Shown: positions 1-6,452 of the stretch, piece after piece | Numbering within the stretch: the first letter of the stretch is position 1 | Layout: each line of letters starts with the position of its first letter | From: JALYGK01 sp036259835 | GTDB taxonomy: Bacteria; Actinomycetota; UBA4738 | Reading direction: 5' to 3' | Assembly: GCA_036259835.1 (NCBI GenBank) | Contig: DATABA010000097.1 | Span: 1 to 17,897, forward strand | DNA: 17,897 bases | Program-made: the position numbers and the translations under genes | Notes under the pieces: generated by a model | Told to the model about the DNA's origin: nothing | The model's input: the letters and a program-made list of their open reading frames with translations, nothing else | The model's database searches: none

Positions 1-47
1 CGGTTGGGGTGTTAAGCCCCTCGAGGGTTCGAATCCCTCCCTCTCCG
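1..47 (+). tRNA. tRNA-Ser, 3' portion (5' end outside window)
   Basis: Visible are a long variable arm (GGGGT, short loop, GCCCC), a T-arm with a perfect 5-bp stem around TTCGAAT (23-39), the 3' acceptor strand CCTCTCC (40-46) and a G discriminator at 47. The long variable arm limits the choice to Ser, Leu or Tyr. A G at position 73 favours Ser, because bacterial Leu and Tyr tRNAs normally carry A. The anticodon lies outside the window, so the isoacceptor is unknown. No CCA is encoded. The next tRNA begins 4 bp later, so the two probably share a transcript. Confidence 0.85.
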
Positions 48-51
48 CGGC

Positions 52-126
52 GCGCCCGTAGCTCAATCTGGACAGAGCGTCTGACTACGGATCAGAAGGT
101 TGGGGGTTCGAATCCCTCCGGGCGCA
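52..126 (+). tRNA. tRNA-Arg (anticodon ACG)
   Basis: A complete cloverleaf is visible. The acceptor strands GCGCCCG (52-58) and CGGGCGC (119-125) pair fully, and the discriminator is A126. The anticodon stem is TCTGA/TCAGA with loop CTACGGA, giving anticodon ACG at 87-89. The T-arm surrounds TTCGAAT. A34 should be deaminated to inosine so that it reads CGU/CGC/CGA. CCA is not encoded, unlike in the near-identical tRNA-Arg(TCG) at 11464. Confidence 0.97.
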
Positions 127-144
127 CTACCCGCGGGCCGCTCT

Positions 145-161
145 TCCGGTCTTAGGCCGGA
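145..161. terminator. Short stem-loop between tRNA-Arg and the convergent CDS
   Basis: TCCGG (145-149) and CCGGA (157-161) form a perfect 5-bp stem with a 7-nt loop. It sits 18 bp after the tRNA and overlaps the stop codon of the minus-strand gene ending at 152. It could be a shared terminator, but neither side has a clear T-tract. Confidence 0.3.
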
Positions 162-1075
162 GCCGGGGCTGGCGGCGAGACGATGCCGCGGTCCTCGACC
201 GATGAAGCGCGTCGGGCCGCAACGGCCAGTGCTCCGAGTCCGAGAATTGCCGCCGCGAGCCACAGCAGGCCTCCAAGGAATGGGACGAGCGCAAGCACCC
301 GGAGGATTCCCCAGCCGATGAGAAAAGCCACGAATCGCGATGACGGCGGCTTCAATATCAGTCGCCCGAGCGCATGGGCCCCGGCGACAAAGCCGATCGT
401 GTAGAGCAGCGCAAGCGCAAGTAGGAGAAACAATCCGAGTGGGAACGAAACGATCAGCACGAGGAAGATGACTGCGGCAATAGGCACCAAGAAGAAGAGG
501 CCTACGCCGAAGCCGATGGAGGCGCCGGTTCGGTTGCGGACGGCGTCCACGATCGCACGGTCCATCGCCGGTGCGAACAAGAGGAGCAACAGTCCCAGGA
601 TCAGCGTCGATACTGAGTACGCAACCCACCATGCCATTCGGCTCGCGATCCCGAGCCGCTCAGCATCGAACTTGGTCGCAATGCGTTGGCGGCTGCCCCC
701 AATGGTCGCGCCTTCCTCGACCTGCGGCGTTTGTTGAGTTACGAGGTCGCCGCCGATTCGCGCTCCAGACCGCACGAGGACGGTTCCCCGAAAAACCACG
801 ACGTCCTCACCCACACCGCCTGAGATCACGGCGTCGCCGTTGAAGACAACGACGGTCTCCGTCACAGTGCCGTCGACTGTCACTGGACCGTTGAAGATCA
901 CCGCGGTATCCACCGTCTGACCCTCGGGGACGACCAGGCGGCCGTTCAGCACGATCTGATCATTCGTGCTCACGCCATCGTTTTCTTGCGCCGCCGCAGG
1001 CAGGGCAAACACAAGAGCTAACAGCGCCCCTGTGATCGACGCCACCAGCGCGCTGCGAAGCGCTCGCCTACGCAT
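152..1075 (-). CDS. Secreted bactofilin-like beta-helix domain fused to a polytopic membrane region
   Basis: Predicted 307-residue protein. Residues 1-29 form a signal peptide (arginine-rich start, hydrophobic core, AAA|QE cleavage site). Residues about 38-125 are a run of short beta-strand repeats of the VVFNGDAVISG type, as in bactofilin/polymer-forming domains. Residues about 145-295 are strongly hydrophobic, with perhaps five or six TM helices, and a short alanine/proline tail follows. With the signal peptide, the beta-helix should face outside the membrane, whereas classic bactofilins are cytoplasmic. An in-frame ATG ten codons upstream (1105) has no ribosome site; the chosen ATG has GGTGA 5 nt before it and places the signal peptide at the N-terminus. 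The exact function is unknown. It might be a surface scaffold or envelope-stress protein. It lies 44 bp downstream of the DGPF gene, so co-transcription is possible. Confidence 0.85.
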   Translation of the reverse strand: MRRRALRSALVASITGALLALVFALPAAAQENDGVSTNDQIVLNGRLVVPEGQTVDTAVIFNGPVTVDGTVTETVVVFNGDAVISGGVGEDVVVFRGTVLVRSGARIGGDLVTQQTPQVEEGATIGGSRQRIATKFDAERLGIASRMAWWVAYSVSTLILGLLLLLFAPAMDRAIVDAVRNRTGASIGFGVGLFFLVPIAAVIFLVLIVSFPLGLFLLLALALLYTIGFVAGAHALGRLILKPPSSRFVAFLIGWGILRVLALVPFLGGLLWLAAAILGLGALAVAARRASSVEDRGIVSPPAPAPA

Positions 1076-1080
1076 GTGCT

Positions 1081-1085
1081 TCACC
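1081..1085 (-). promoter_or_regulatory. Ribosome binding site deciding the start at 1075
   Basis: GGTGA on the minus strand, 5 nt before the ATG at 1075. Nothing comparable precedes the upstream in-frame ATG at 1105. Confidence 0.55.
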
Positions 1086-1119
1086 GGTTTGATGTCGCGT
1101 CGCATTTGAGAGCGAAACT

Positions 1120-1542
1120 TTACTTCTGCGTCTGGAGTTCGTCCTCCAGCGCACGCATCTGCTCGATCGCTGGGCTCTCACCGAACTCCTCCAGCTCGAA
1201 CAGCTGTCGGATCTCGATATGCCCCTCGTGATCGGGCTCACCGCCGGCCTCCCACGGCATCCGGTTGGCCCAATTGATTGCCTCATCCATAGACTTGACC
1301 TGGAGGATCCAATAGCCGGCGACCGTTTCCTTCGGCTCGGCGAAGGGGCCCTCCGTCACGGTGCGTTTACCGCTCGAGAAATTCACTCGAACCCCTTCGG
1401 CGCTCCAATGAAGCGCGGAGAGATCCATCATCACTCCGGCTTTCGATAGCTCCTCGTTGTACTTGAACATCTCGGCCATGAACCCCTCGCTCGGCAGATG
1501 GCCCGGCTCCCGGTCGCCCGTAATCATCATCATGACTCGCAT
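1120..1542 (-). CDS. YCII-related (DGPF-type) domain protein
   Basis: Predicted 140-residue cytoplasmic protein. It opens with the MRVMMMITG beta-strand and carries the family signature EGPFAEPKE at residues 64-72, followed by GYWILQVKSMDEAINWA, which is typical of YCII-related/DGPF proteins. These are small ferredoxin-like-fold proteins. Their biochemical role is mostly unknown, and many are encoded beside ECF sigma factors. No sigma factor is adjacent here, which is a small oddity. The ATG at 1542 is preceded by AGAGG with an 8-nt spacer; a start 12 codons upstream would read through that site, so I reject it. The protein ends in an acidic, probably helical tail (residues 113-138). Confidence 0.93.
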   Translation of the reverse strand: MRVMMMITGDREPGHLPSEGFMAEMFKYNEELSKAGVMMDLSALHWSAEGVRVNFSSGKRTVTEGPFAEPKETVAGYWILQVKSMDEAINWANRMPWEAGGEPDHEGHIEIRQLFELEEFGESPAIEQMRALEDELQTQK

Positions 1543-2045
1543 GCTGTTTTCCTCTCTTTTCGGAACGGCCCCGGACACTGCGCATCTGATGCGGGGCCTC
1601 GGGGTCCTTCTCTGCGCGGCAGAACCACCCGGTCCGCGTTGGACGGTGAGTTGACGTGTTCAGCCTGCGCTGTACATCTGCCTCCCTGTCCGCGTCCTGG
1701 GAGGGTCAGTCACCCGCACACGGCGAGAACACTCGGTCCTTGCATCGTCTAGGTTCACGCTTTCCCCGTCAATGGCCCCTTATGACCGTCTTGGGGGTTC
1801 CAAGTCCTTGTTCTCGGCACTGGACCTCAGTTGGTGGGGGACCGGCAAGTTGGGAGTTCGTGTCTCGCCGCGGCGCAGAGACGTAGGAGGCTTTCCCGTT
1901 CTGCAGCTTGGCTCGGCGAAGGCGTACGGGGCGTGGGGGAAGTAGCCGTACTGCGGTTGGTCCGGCCGCGGAGTGGAGGCGCGGGCGTTCGGGTCATCAA
2001 CTGATTCGCCCTCCAGTCCCGCGGTCATGTCGACGGCCGACGCGA
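1543..2045. other. Long intergenic stretch, no secure gene
   Basis: The stretch between the YCII gene and the TetR gene has no ORF with convincing homology. Around 1822-1885 the plus strand shows isolated tRNA-like strings (CCTCAGTTGGT, then GGGAGTTCGTGTCTC), but no acceptor or anticodon stem can be built from them. The only coding candidate is the weak minus-strand ORF listed separately. I see no clear promoter or terminator. Confidence 0.5.
1551..1555 (-). promoter_or_regulatory. Ribosome binding site of the YCII/DGPF gene
   Basis: AGAGG (followed by A) on the minus strand, about 8 nt before the ATG at 1542. It fixes the start against an upstream in-frame alternative at 1578. Confidence 0.55.
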
Positions 2046-2049
2046 TCAT
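1780..2049 (-). CDS. Weak candidate: 89-residue ORF overlapping the TetR stop
   Basis: The only positive evidence is architectural: its ATG overlaps the TGA of the upstream TetR gene as ATGA, the arrangement seen in translationally coupled genes. The N-terminal half is acidic and then proline/tyrosine-rich (for example PQYGYFPHAPYAF). The C-terminal part contains GETRTPNLP, a string that commonly arises when tRNA-like DNA is translated on its antisense strand. I recognise no family. It may be a small protein of unknown role, or a chance ORF. Confidence 0.2.
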   Translation of the reverse strand: MIASAVDMTAGLEGESVDDPNARASTPRPDQPQYGYFPHAPYAFAEPSCRTGKPPTSLRRGETRTPNLPVPHQLRSSAENKDLEPPRRS

Positions 2050-2714
2050 TTCGCTCTTGAGTGGATCTTCGGCCGGCGCTCGAGGTCCTTCAGTCCGTTC
2101 CACGCCAAGTTGACGAGGTGCGCGACCACCGTGTCTCGCTGCGGCTTCCCGGCGTGCAGCCACCACTCGCCAACTTGGGCGACCATTCCAACAAGTGCGT
2201 GTGCATACAGAGGCGCAAGCTTTGCGTCGAAGCCGCGCCGCCTGAACTCTTCGACCAACACGTACTCGACCTGAGCCGCGATGTCACCAATCAGGCTGGC
2301 GAACGCCGGTGAGGTCCTGCCGACCGAAGGGGTGTCACGAAGGAGGATCCGAAAGCCGTCTGGCTCGGTCTCAACATAGGTCAGGAATGCCTTCGCGGCC
2401 TGCTCGAGGATGGCGCTTGGATGCTGTGCGTCGAGTGATGACGTAATGCGATCGAGCAGGTCGCGGACTTCTCGATCGATGACCACGGCGTACAGTCCCT
2501 CCTTGCCACCGAAGTGTCCATAGACGATCGGCTTGCTCACGTCGGCCTTGTCGGCGATCTCTTCGACGGACGTCGCCTCGTATCCGCGCTGCGCAAAAAC
2601 GGCCCGAGCGACGCGGATGAGCTGTTGACGCCGCTCCTGCCCCGACATGCGGGTCCTCGGCCGCTTCTCTCGATGGTTCTCGAGGAGGACGACGTTCTGT
2701 TCGCTTTTGCTCAC
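2046..2714 (-). CDS. TetR/AcrR-family transcriptional repressor
   Basis: Predicted 222-residue DNA-binding regulator. The N-terminal TetR domain covers residues about 25-72, with the helix-turn-helix at about 50-69 (SVEEIADKADVSKPIVYGHF) and the family-typical GGKEGLY right after. The rest is an all-helical ligand-binding domain. The chosen GTG overlaps the desaturase stop (GTGA), implying translational coupling. An internal ATG at 2648, preceded by GAGG, would give a 200-residue protein and is a serious alternative. Because it sits in the desaturase operon, and two palindromes lie at that operon's promoter, I infer that it senses an acyl-CoA or fatty acid and represses the desaturase and itself. 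This would be analogous to DesT control of a desaturase in Pseudomonas; the ligand is not shown by the sequence. Confidence 0.93.
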   Translation of the reverse strand: MSKSEQNVVLLENHREKRPRTRMSGQERRQQLIRVARAVFAQRGYEATSVEEIADKADVSKPIVYGHFGGKEGLYAVVIDREVRDLLDRITSSLDAQHPSAILEQAAKAFLTYVETEPDGFRILLRDTPSVGRTSPAFASLIGDIAAQVEYVLVEEFRRRGFDAKLAPLYAHALVGMVAQVGEWWLHAGKPQRDTVVAHLVNLAWNGLKDLERRPKIHSRAK

Positions 2715-3688
2715 CACGGAAGAGCACCCGGTCGGCGAAGGCGTTTCTCTGCCAACTGAGCCGGTCCGGGGACCTTGACCTTCCGGACGAGTCGAAGCGC
2801 CCGGAGAATCCTGATCGCATACCAGCCTGGATCGATCTCCCAGAACCGCAATCCCAGGCGCGCCGACCATGGAAACGCGTGATGGTTGTTGTGCCACGAC
2901 TCACCGACGGAGAGGATCGACATCGGCCAGACGTTGCGGCTTTCGTCGCGCGCCCGGAACGCCTCCTTTCCATAGAAGTGGCAGACCGAATTGATGCTCC
3001 AGGTCACATGGTGAAGGAGGAATATCCGCACCGCCGATCCCCAGAGGAAGGCGCTGGCCGCCCCGGAGAGCGTCCCCGTGACCGCGTACCCGATCATCGC
3101 CGGGAGGGCAAAAGAGGCAAGTGTGAGCCATCCAAAGGAGTTGCTCACCACCGTGATGGACCTGTCGGCAACGAGGTCGGGGGTCCACTCTTTCGGATCC
3201 GACTTCTCCGAATCGAGGATCCAGCCCATGTGGGCATGCCATAGCCCCATCAGCACACCGCGCACTCCGGGAGCCTGGGCTAGATGGGGCGAGTGAGGAT
3301 CGCCGTACTTGTCCGCGTAGGCGTGGTGGCGCCTGTGCGTTGCGCACCACTGGATGGCCGGCCCCTGGACCGCCATCGACCCGAGGACGGCAAGCGCGAC
3401 GCGGACGGGCTTTACGGCAACGAAAGAGCGGTGCGTCAGGAGGCGATGGAAGCCGACTGAGATCCCCAGCCCGGTTGCCAGGTAGAAACCGACGAAGAGA
3501 CCGAAATCGAGGGCGCTGATGCCGGTGCCCCAGAGGCGCCACACAGCAAGGACCACTCCTGCCAATGGCAGTACGGTCATCGCGAGTGTTACGCGCCGCT
3601 GAAACGCTAGCTGTCGAGCGGTGAGGCGAACGACCCCTCTGATCTGCGGGGGTGCTTGTTCACGCAAGCGGATCGACGTGGTGGCCAA
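2711..3688 (-). CDS. Membrane acyl-CoA (delta-9 type) fatty acid desaturase
   Basis: Predicted 325-residue integral membrane di-iron desaturase that introduces a double bond into fatty acyl-CoA using O2 and an electron donor. All three histidine boxes are present: HRLLTH (81-86), HRRHH (118-122) and HNNHH (266-270). Hydrophobic segments at about 34-50, 59-78, 97-110, 183-203 and 208-227 fit the usual four-TM topology. The length matches bacterial stearoyl-CoA/DesA3-like enzymes. The start codon is TTG at 3688, supported by AAGGAGGA four bases upstream. It is the first gene of a two-gene operon with the overlapping TetR gene. The likely role is adjusting membrane fluidity; the redox partner is not in the window. 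Confidence 0.96.
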   Translation of the reverse strand: MATTSIRLREQAPPQIRGVVRLTARQLAFQRRVTLAMTVLPLAGVVLAVWRLWGTGISALDFGLFVGFYLATGLGISVGFHRLLTHRSFVAVKPVRVALAVLGSMAVQGPAIQWCATHRRHHAYADKYGDPHSPHLAQAPGVRGVLMGLWHAHMGWILDSEKSDPKEWTPDLVADRSITVVSNSFGWLTLASFALPAMIGYAVTGTLSGAASAFLWGSAVRIFLLHHVTWSINSVCHFYGKEAFRARDESRNVWPMSILSVGESWHNNHHAFPWSARLGLRFWEIDPGWYAIRILRALRLVRKVKVPGPAQLAEKRLRRPGALPW

Positions 3689-3692
3689 GGAG

Positions 3693-3700
3693 TCCTCCTT
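3693..3700 (-). promoter_or_regulatory. Strong ribosome binding site for the TTG-started desaturase
   Basis: AAGGAGGA on the minus strand, separated by CTCC from the TTG at 3688-3686. It is the strongest Shine-Dalgarno site in the window and supports the unusual start codon. Confidence 0.8.
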
Positions 3701-3713
3701 CGAAGCTCAGAAG

Positions 3714-3743
3714 CTACGCTAACGTAAGTTACGCTTGCGTAAG
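3714..3743. promoter_or_regulatory. Tandem operator-like palindromes (probable TetR sites)
   Basis: Two copies of a 15-bp-period motif, ACGCTNNCGTAAG, begin at 3716 and 3731. The second copy lies within a perfect 14-bp inverted repeat, TTACGCTTGCGTAA (3729-3742). The first (TACGCTAACGTA, 3715-3726) has 4-bp arms, TACG/CGTA. Palindromes of this size are typical of TetR-family operators. They lie immediately downstream of, and partly within, the -10 element of the desaturase promoter, where binding would block transcription. Confidence 0.75.
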
Positions 3744-3769
3744 CTAACGGAGCGGCGCTCGTCCGTCAA
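3741..3769 (-). promoter_or_regulatory. Promoter of the desaturase-TetR operon
   Basis: Reading the minus strand, TTGACG (3769-3764) is followed by exactly 17 bp and then TAGCTT (3746-3741). The -35 matches TTGACA at five of six positions; the -10 fits TANNNT. The leader to the TTG start is about 45 nt. The -10 overlaps the end of the perfect palindrome by two bases. Confidence 0.65.
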
Positions 3770-3827
3770 CCACTACTCGAGCAGGCACGGGTCGAGATTC
3801 TCGGCGGGAGGGCAATATCCTTGACCA

Positions 3828-4106
3828 ATGGCCATGGGCACGTCTGACACCGAAACCATTCAGGAAGAGCGGACCGGCCTACGCCCGGACGACGGTGGTC
3901 ATGACCGGTTCAGGCACTACGTCCGCAAAGACAAGTTGACCGAGGCGCTGATCAACGGGACTCCCGTGCGCGCCCTCTGTGGAAAGGTCTGGGTCCCATC
4001 CCACGACCCGAGTCGCTACCCGACATGTCCTGAGTGCAAGCGGCTGTATGAGCTCTTGCCCGATAGGCCGTCTCCCGAATCAGGGGAACCCACAGCGGGG
4101 GGTTAG
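3828..4106 (+). CDS. DUF3039 family protein
   Basis: Predicted 92-residue soluble protein. The core HYVRKDKLTEALINGTPV, then RALCGKVWVP, then CPECKRLYE, is characteristic of DUF3039, a small actinobacterial family. Cysteines at 51, 67 and 70, with His25 and His30 available, suggest one bound zinc ion, though this is inferred. No molecular function is established that I can name. The gene is divergent from the desaturase (139 bp apart). There is no good Shine-Dalgarno near the ATG: a GGGAGGG lies about 16 nt upstream and a CAATAT -10-like hexamer about 10 nt upstream, so the message may be leaderless. A second in-frame ATG two codons later is possible. Confidence 0.9.
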   Translation: MAMGTSDTETIQEERTGLRPDDGGHDRFRHYVRKDKLTEALINGTPVRALCGKVWVPSHDPSRYPTCPECKRLYELLPDRPSPESGEPTAGG

Positions 4107-4116
4107 CCGGATCTCC

Positions 4117-4178
4117 GGCACCGAGAGTTCGCCCGTAGGCAGGGACACATCGGCGACCTACGGGCGCTCTCTGGTGCC
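4117..4178. terminator. Very long stem-loop between convergent genes
   Basis: GGCACC-GAGAG-CGCCCGTAGG (with a TT bulge) on the left pairs with CCTACGGGCG-CTCTC-GGTGCC (with a single T bulge) on the right. This gives 21 paired bases closing a 17-nt loop. It lies 10 bp after the DUF3039 stop and 23 bp before the stop of the convergent repeat-protein gene. It is most simply a bidirectional terminator, although no T-tract follows on either strand and it is unusually long. Confidence 0.65.
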
Positions 4179-4201
4179 TCGCTAGCGGATAGGGTGTTGG
4201 C

Positions 4202-6364
4202 TTAGGCGACCACCTCGACCCTCCGCCTCTTAGCGAACCGGGCGGTAATGCCCACGACCAGGGCCGCGATCACAAGCACCCCTGGGATCCAGCCAGGAAG
4301 TGCTTGCGCCGGTGAGGCCGGCACGTGTTGGCGCGCGGTTCCACCGGCTCCGGCCTGAACGCCGCCGAGCGGATATGGCCCGTTCGCAAAGGCACGGCCC
4401 AGGGCCGCGAAGCGCGGCCCGATCCCGACATCAATGAAGCCGGGACCGGCACCACCCGAACCATCGTCGCCAATGGCCCCGCCGGCTCCGGTGCCAGGAT
4501 CAGTGCCGGTGCCCGGACCGCCACCGGCCCCAGGACCGCCACCGGCCCCAGGACCGCCGCCAGTACCCGGGTCACCGCCGCTGCCCGGACCGCCGCCGCT
4601 GCCCGGACCGCCGCCGCTATCGGTTGGGTTGTTCGAGCTCTGGCTCCCAACGCACTCGGCCGATGCAGGGCCGGCTACCGCCACAACGATCCCGCATACT
4701 CCGGCTTGGGCGGTGGGAGAACCGGTGAGAGCAGCGGCCTCGTTCCCGGAACCGATGCCACCCGCACCCCCGTTGCCGTTCGACTGCGAGGTGTCGTTCA
4801 CGGCGGACTGATTCCCCTCACAGCTCGTGGAGGCTTCGCCCGCGACGACCACGGCGATCGCGCAGACCCCTGCCTGAGCTGTTGGAGAACCCGTGAGAGC
4901 GGCGACCTGGTTACCGGAGCCGATTCCACTATCAGCACCGTTGCCATTCGACAGGGAGCTGTCGGTCGCGGAGCTCTGGTTTCCTTCGCAGCTCGCGGAG
5001 GAATCGCCCGCTACTCCGACCGCGACGGCGCACACGCCGCCCTGAGCGGTTGGCGATCCGGTCAGGGCTGCAATCTGGTTCCCTGAACCGATGGCGCGGT
5101 CGGCGTCTCCGCTTCCCTCGCTCGAGATAGAGCTGTCGCTCGCGCTGCTCGAGCTCCGGTTCCCCTCACAGCTCGCGGAGCTGTCGCCGGCAATGCCGAC
5201 AGCCACGCCGCAGACCCCGGCTTGGCCCGCCGGAGATCCGTTGAGGGCCGTGGCTTGGTTGTCGGAGATGACGGCTCGATCGCCGTTTCCGCTCCCATCG
5301 CTCGAGAGCGAGGTGTCGCTCGACGAGCTCTGGTTCCCGTCGCAGTTCGCGGACGTGTCGCCCGCTACTCCGACTGCAACGCCACAAACCCCCGCCTGAG
5401 CCGCTGGCGACCCATTACCGGCTGCGGCCTGGTTACCCGAGGCTATCTCCCGGTTCCCATCACCGCTTCCGTCGCTGGAAACCGAGCTGTTGTTCTCGGT
5501 GCTCTGGTTTCCCTCGCAGTTTGCCGAGGAGTCACCGGCTACCCCGACCGCGATACCGCAGACCGCAACCTGTCCGGTTGGCGATCCGTTGCCGACGGCA
5601 GCCTGGTTCGCGGAGCCGATCGAGCGGTTCGGGTCTCCTGCGCTGACAAGTGAGGTATCTGAACCGCCCGATGACGCCTGGTTCCCCTCACAGCTCGCGG
5701 AGGCGTCTCCCGCCACGGCAAGCGCGACGCCGCACACCCCGACTTGACCCGTCGGAGATCCGTTGACCGCCGTGGCCTGGTTGTCGGAGACGATCGCTCG
5801 ATCGCCGTTCCCGCTCCCATCGCTCGAGAGTGAGGTCGCGCTCGTCGAGCTCTGGTTCCCTTCGCAATCCCCGGAGGCGTCTCCGGCAACCGCGATGGCG
5901 ACGCCGCACACTCCAACCTTCACAGCAGCGGATTTGTTCAGTGCGGCGGCCTGGTTCGCCGAAAGAATCCGGCGTTTGCCATCTCGACTCGAGGCCGAGT
6001 TGGCGTTCTTTTTGTTGGTGCTCTGGTTTCCGTCGCAGTTCGCGGACGCATCGCCCGCCACTGCGACGGTGTTGCCGCATATCCCCACGTCCACAGACGA
6101 GGAGCCGTTGCCGGTCGCGGCCTGATTGCCCGAGAGGGCCCCCCCGTCCCCCTCTCCGGTCAGGTCACTGGATGCGGAGGTGACGGTTCTCCTTGCTTTC
6201 TTGACGGCTCGTTCCACGGTCCGGTCGGCATCTACGCTGACGTCGACCTGAGTTTCCGAGCCGCCTCCAACTTCTGGGGCGGCTACTGCAGATATCGATC
6301 CCAGGAGGAAGAACCCAACCAGGAACGCCATCCACATCGCCGCTGCCCGCAGCAGCCTGTTCAA
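4202..6364 (-). CDS. Chaplin-like secreted repeat protein with nine Cys-pair repeats and C-terminal membrane anchor
   Basis: Predicted 720 residues. A signal peptide covers 1-29 (AVAA|PE). Nine tandem units of 56-60 residues span about 76-582. Each has the pattern (S)GNQ-A-GS-VCGVAVGVAGDSSASC-GNQS, with two cysteines exactly 14 positions apart, so 18 cysteines in all. The first unit reads ICGNTVAVAG, close to the CGNTVNVVG core of chaplins, the amyloid-forming surface proteins of streptomycetes. Next come a Gly/Pro-rich linker (about 584-630), a less repetitive region, a TM helix at about 691-708 and an Arg/Lys-rich tail. No LPXTG sorting motif is present. I infer an exported, surface-displayed protein with intra-repeat disulfides. 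An upstream GTG (6388) is in frame, but AAGGAG lies 6 nt before the TTG at 6364, so I use the TTG. Confidence 0.88.
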   Translation of the reverse strand: MNRLLRAAAMWMAFLVGFFLLGSISAVAAPEVGGGSETQVDVSVDADRTVERAVKKARRTVTSASSDLTGEGDGGALSGNQAATGNGSSSVDVGICGNTVAVAGDASANCDGNQSTNKKNANSASSRDGKRRILSANQAAALNKSAAVKVGVCGVAIAVAGDASGDCEGNQSSTSATSLSSDGSGNGDRAIVSDNQATAVNGSPTGQVGVCGVALAVAGDASASCEGNQASSGGSDTSLVSAGDPNRSIGSANQAAVGNGSPTGQVAVCGIAVGVAGDSSANCEGNQSTENNSSVSSDGSGDGNREIASGNQAAAGNGSPAAQAGVCGVAVGVAGDTSANCDGNQSSSSDTSLSSDGSGNGDRAVISDNQATALNGSPAGQAGVCGVAVGIAGDSSASCEGNRSSSSASDSSISSEGSGDADRAIGSGNQIAALTGSPTAQGGVCAVAVGVAGDSSASCEGNQSSATDSSLSNGNGADSGIGSGNQVAALTGSPTAQAGVCAIAVVVAGEASTSCEGNQSAVNDTSQSNGNGGAGGIGSGNEAAALTGSPTAQAGVCGIVVAVAGPASAECVGSQSSNNPTDSGGGPGSGGGPGSGGDPGTGGGPGAGGGPGAGGGPGTGTDPGTGAGGAIGDDGSGGAGPGFIDVGIGPRFAALGRAFANGPYPLGGVQAGAGGTARQHVPASPAQALPGWIPGVLVIAALVVGITARFAKRRRVEVVA
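4515..4622 (-). repeat. 18-bp minisatellite coding the Gly/Pro linker
   Basis: Six head-to-tail 18-bp units begin at 4515, 4533, 4551, 4569, 4587 and 4605. The first two are identical on the plus strand (GGACCGCCACCGGCCCCA). On the coding strand each unit encodes a GGGPGA/GGGPGS-type hexapeptide. The tract is prone to unit-number change by slippage without loss of frame. Confidence 0.9.
4619..6139 (-). repeat. Nine tandem coding repeats of about 168-180 bp
   Basis: DNA of the chaplin-like units. Period, judged from the first cysteine of each unit, is 57, 58, 58, 58, 58, 60, 56 and 56 codons. Units 3-6 and 7-9 form two more similar subgroups (NGSP versus LTGSP motif), suggesting stepwise duplication. 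Confidence 0.88.
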
Positions 6365-6370
6365 GGCGTT

Positions 6371-6376
6371 CTCCTT
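6371..6376 (-). promoter_or_regulatory. Ribosome binding site deciding the TTG start at 6364
   Basis: AAGGAG on the minus strand, 6 nt before the TTG at 6364. An upstream in-frame GTG at 6388 would place this site inside the coding region. Confidence 0.65.
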
Positions 6377-6452
6377 TCTCAGTGGCACCTGTCAGAGAGC
6401 TGGTCAGGTGTTCAACGACTCGATGGGCCGTCTCGAGTCGCGGAGAAGGCAG

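Noticed and set aside
63..632. Minus-strand frame ending in GGIRTPNLLIRSQTL
   Set aside because: That ending is the antisense translation of tRNA-Arg, and the rest is out of frame with the bactofilin-like gene.
1815..1890. Possible tRNA gene
   Set aside because: D-arm-like and T-arm-like strings exist, but no acceptor stem or anticodon arm can be paired and the T-stem has a mismatch.
4202..4330. Sortase (LPXTG) anchoring signal at the end of the chaplin-like protein
   Set aside because: The C-terminal TM and basic tail fit, but the preceding sequence is ALPGW, not LPXTG or LAXTG.
4325..5086. Plus-strand open frames opposite the repeat protein (also 5091-5399, 5222-5653 and others)
   Set aside because: They arise from the GC-rich repeats on the opposite strand and have no signal peptide, motif or ribosome site.
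4619..6139. Regular repeats resembling a CRISPR array
   Set aside because: Units are about 170 bp, are degenerate and form one continuous coding frame with a signal peptide.
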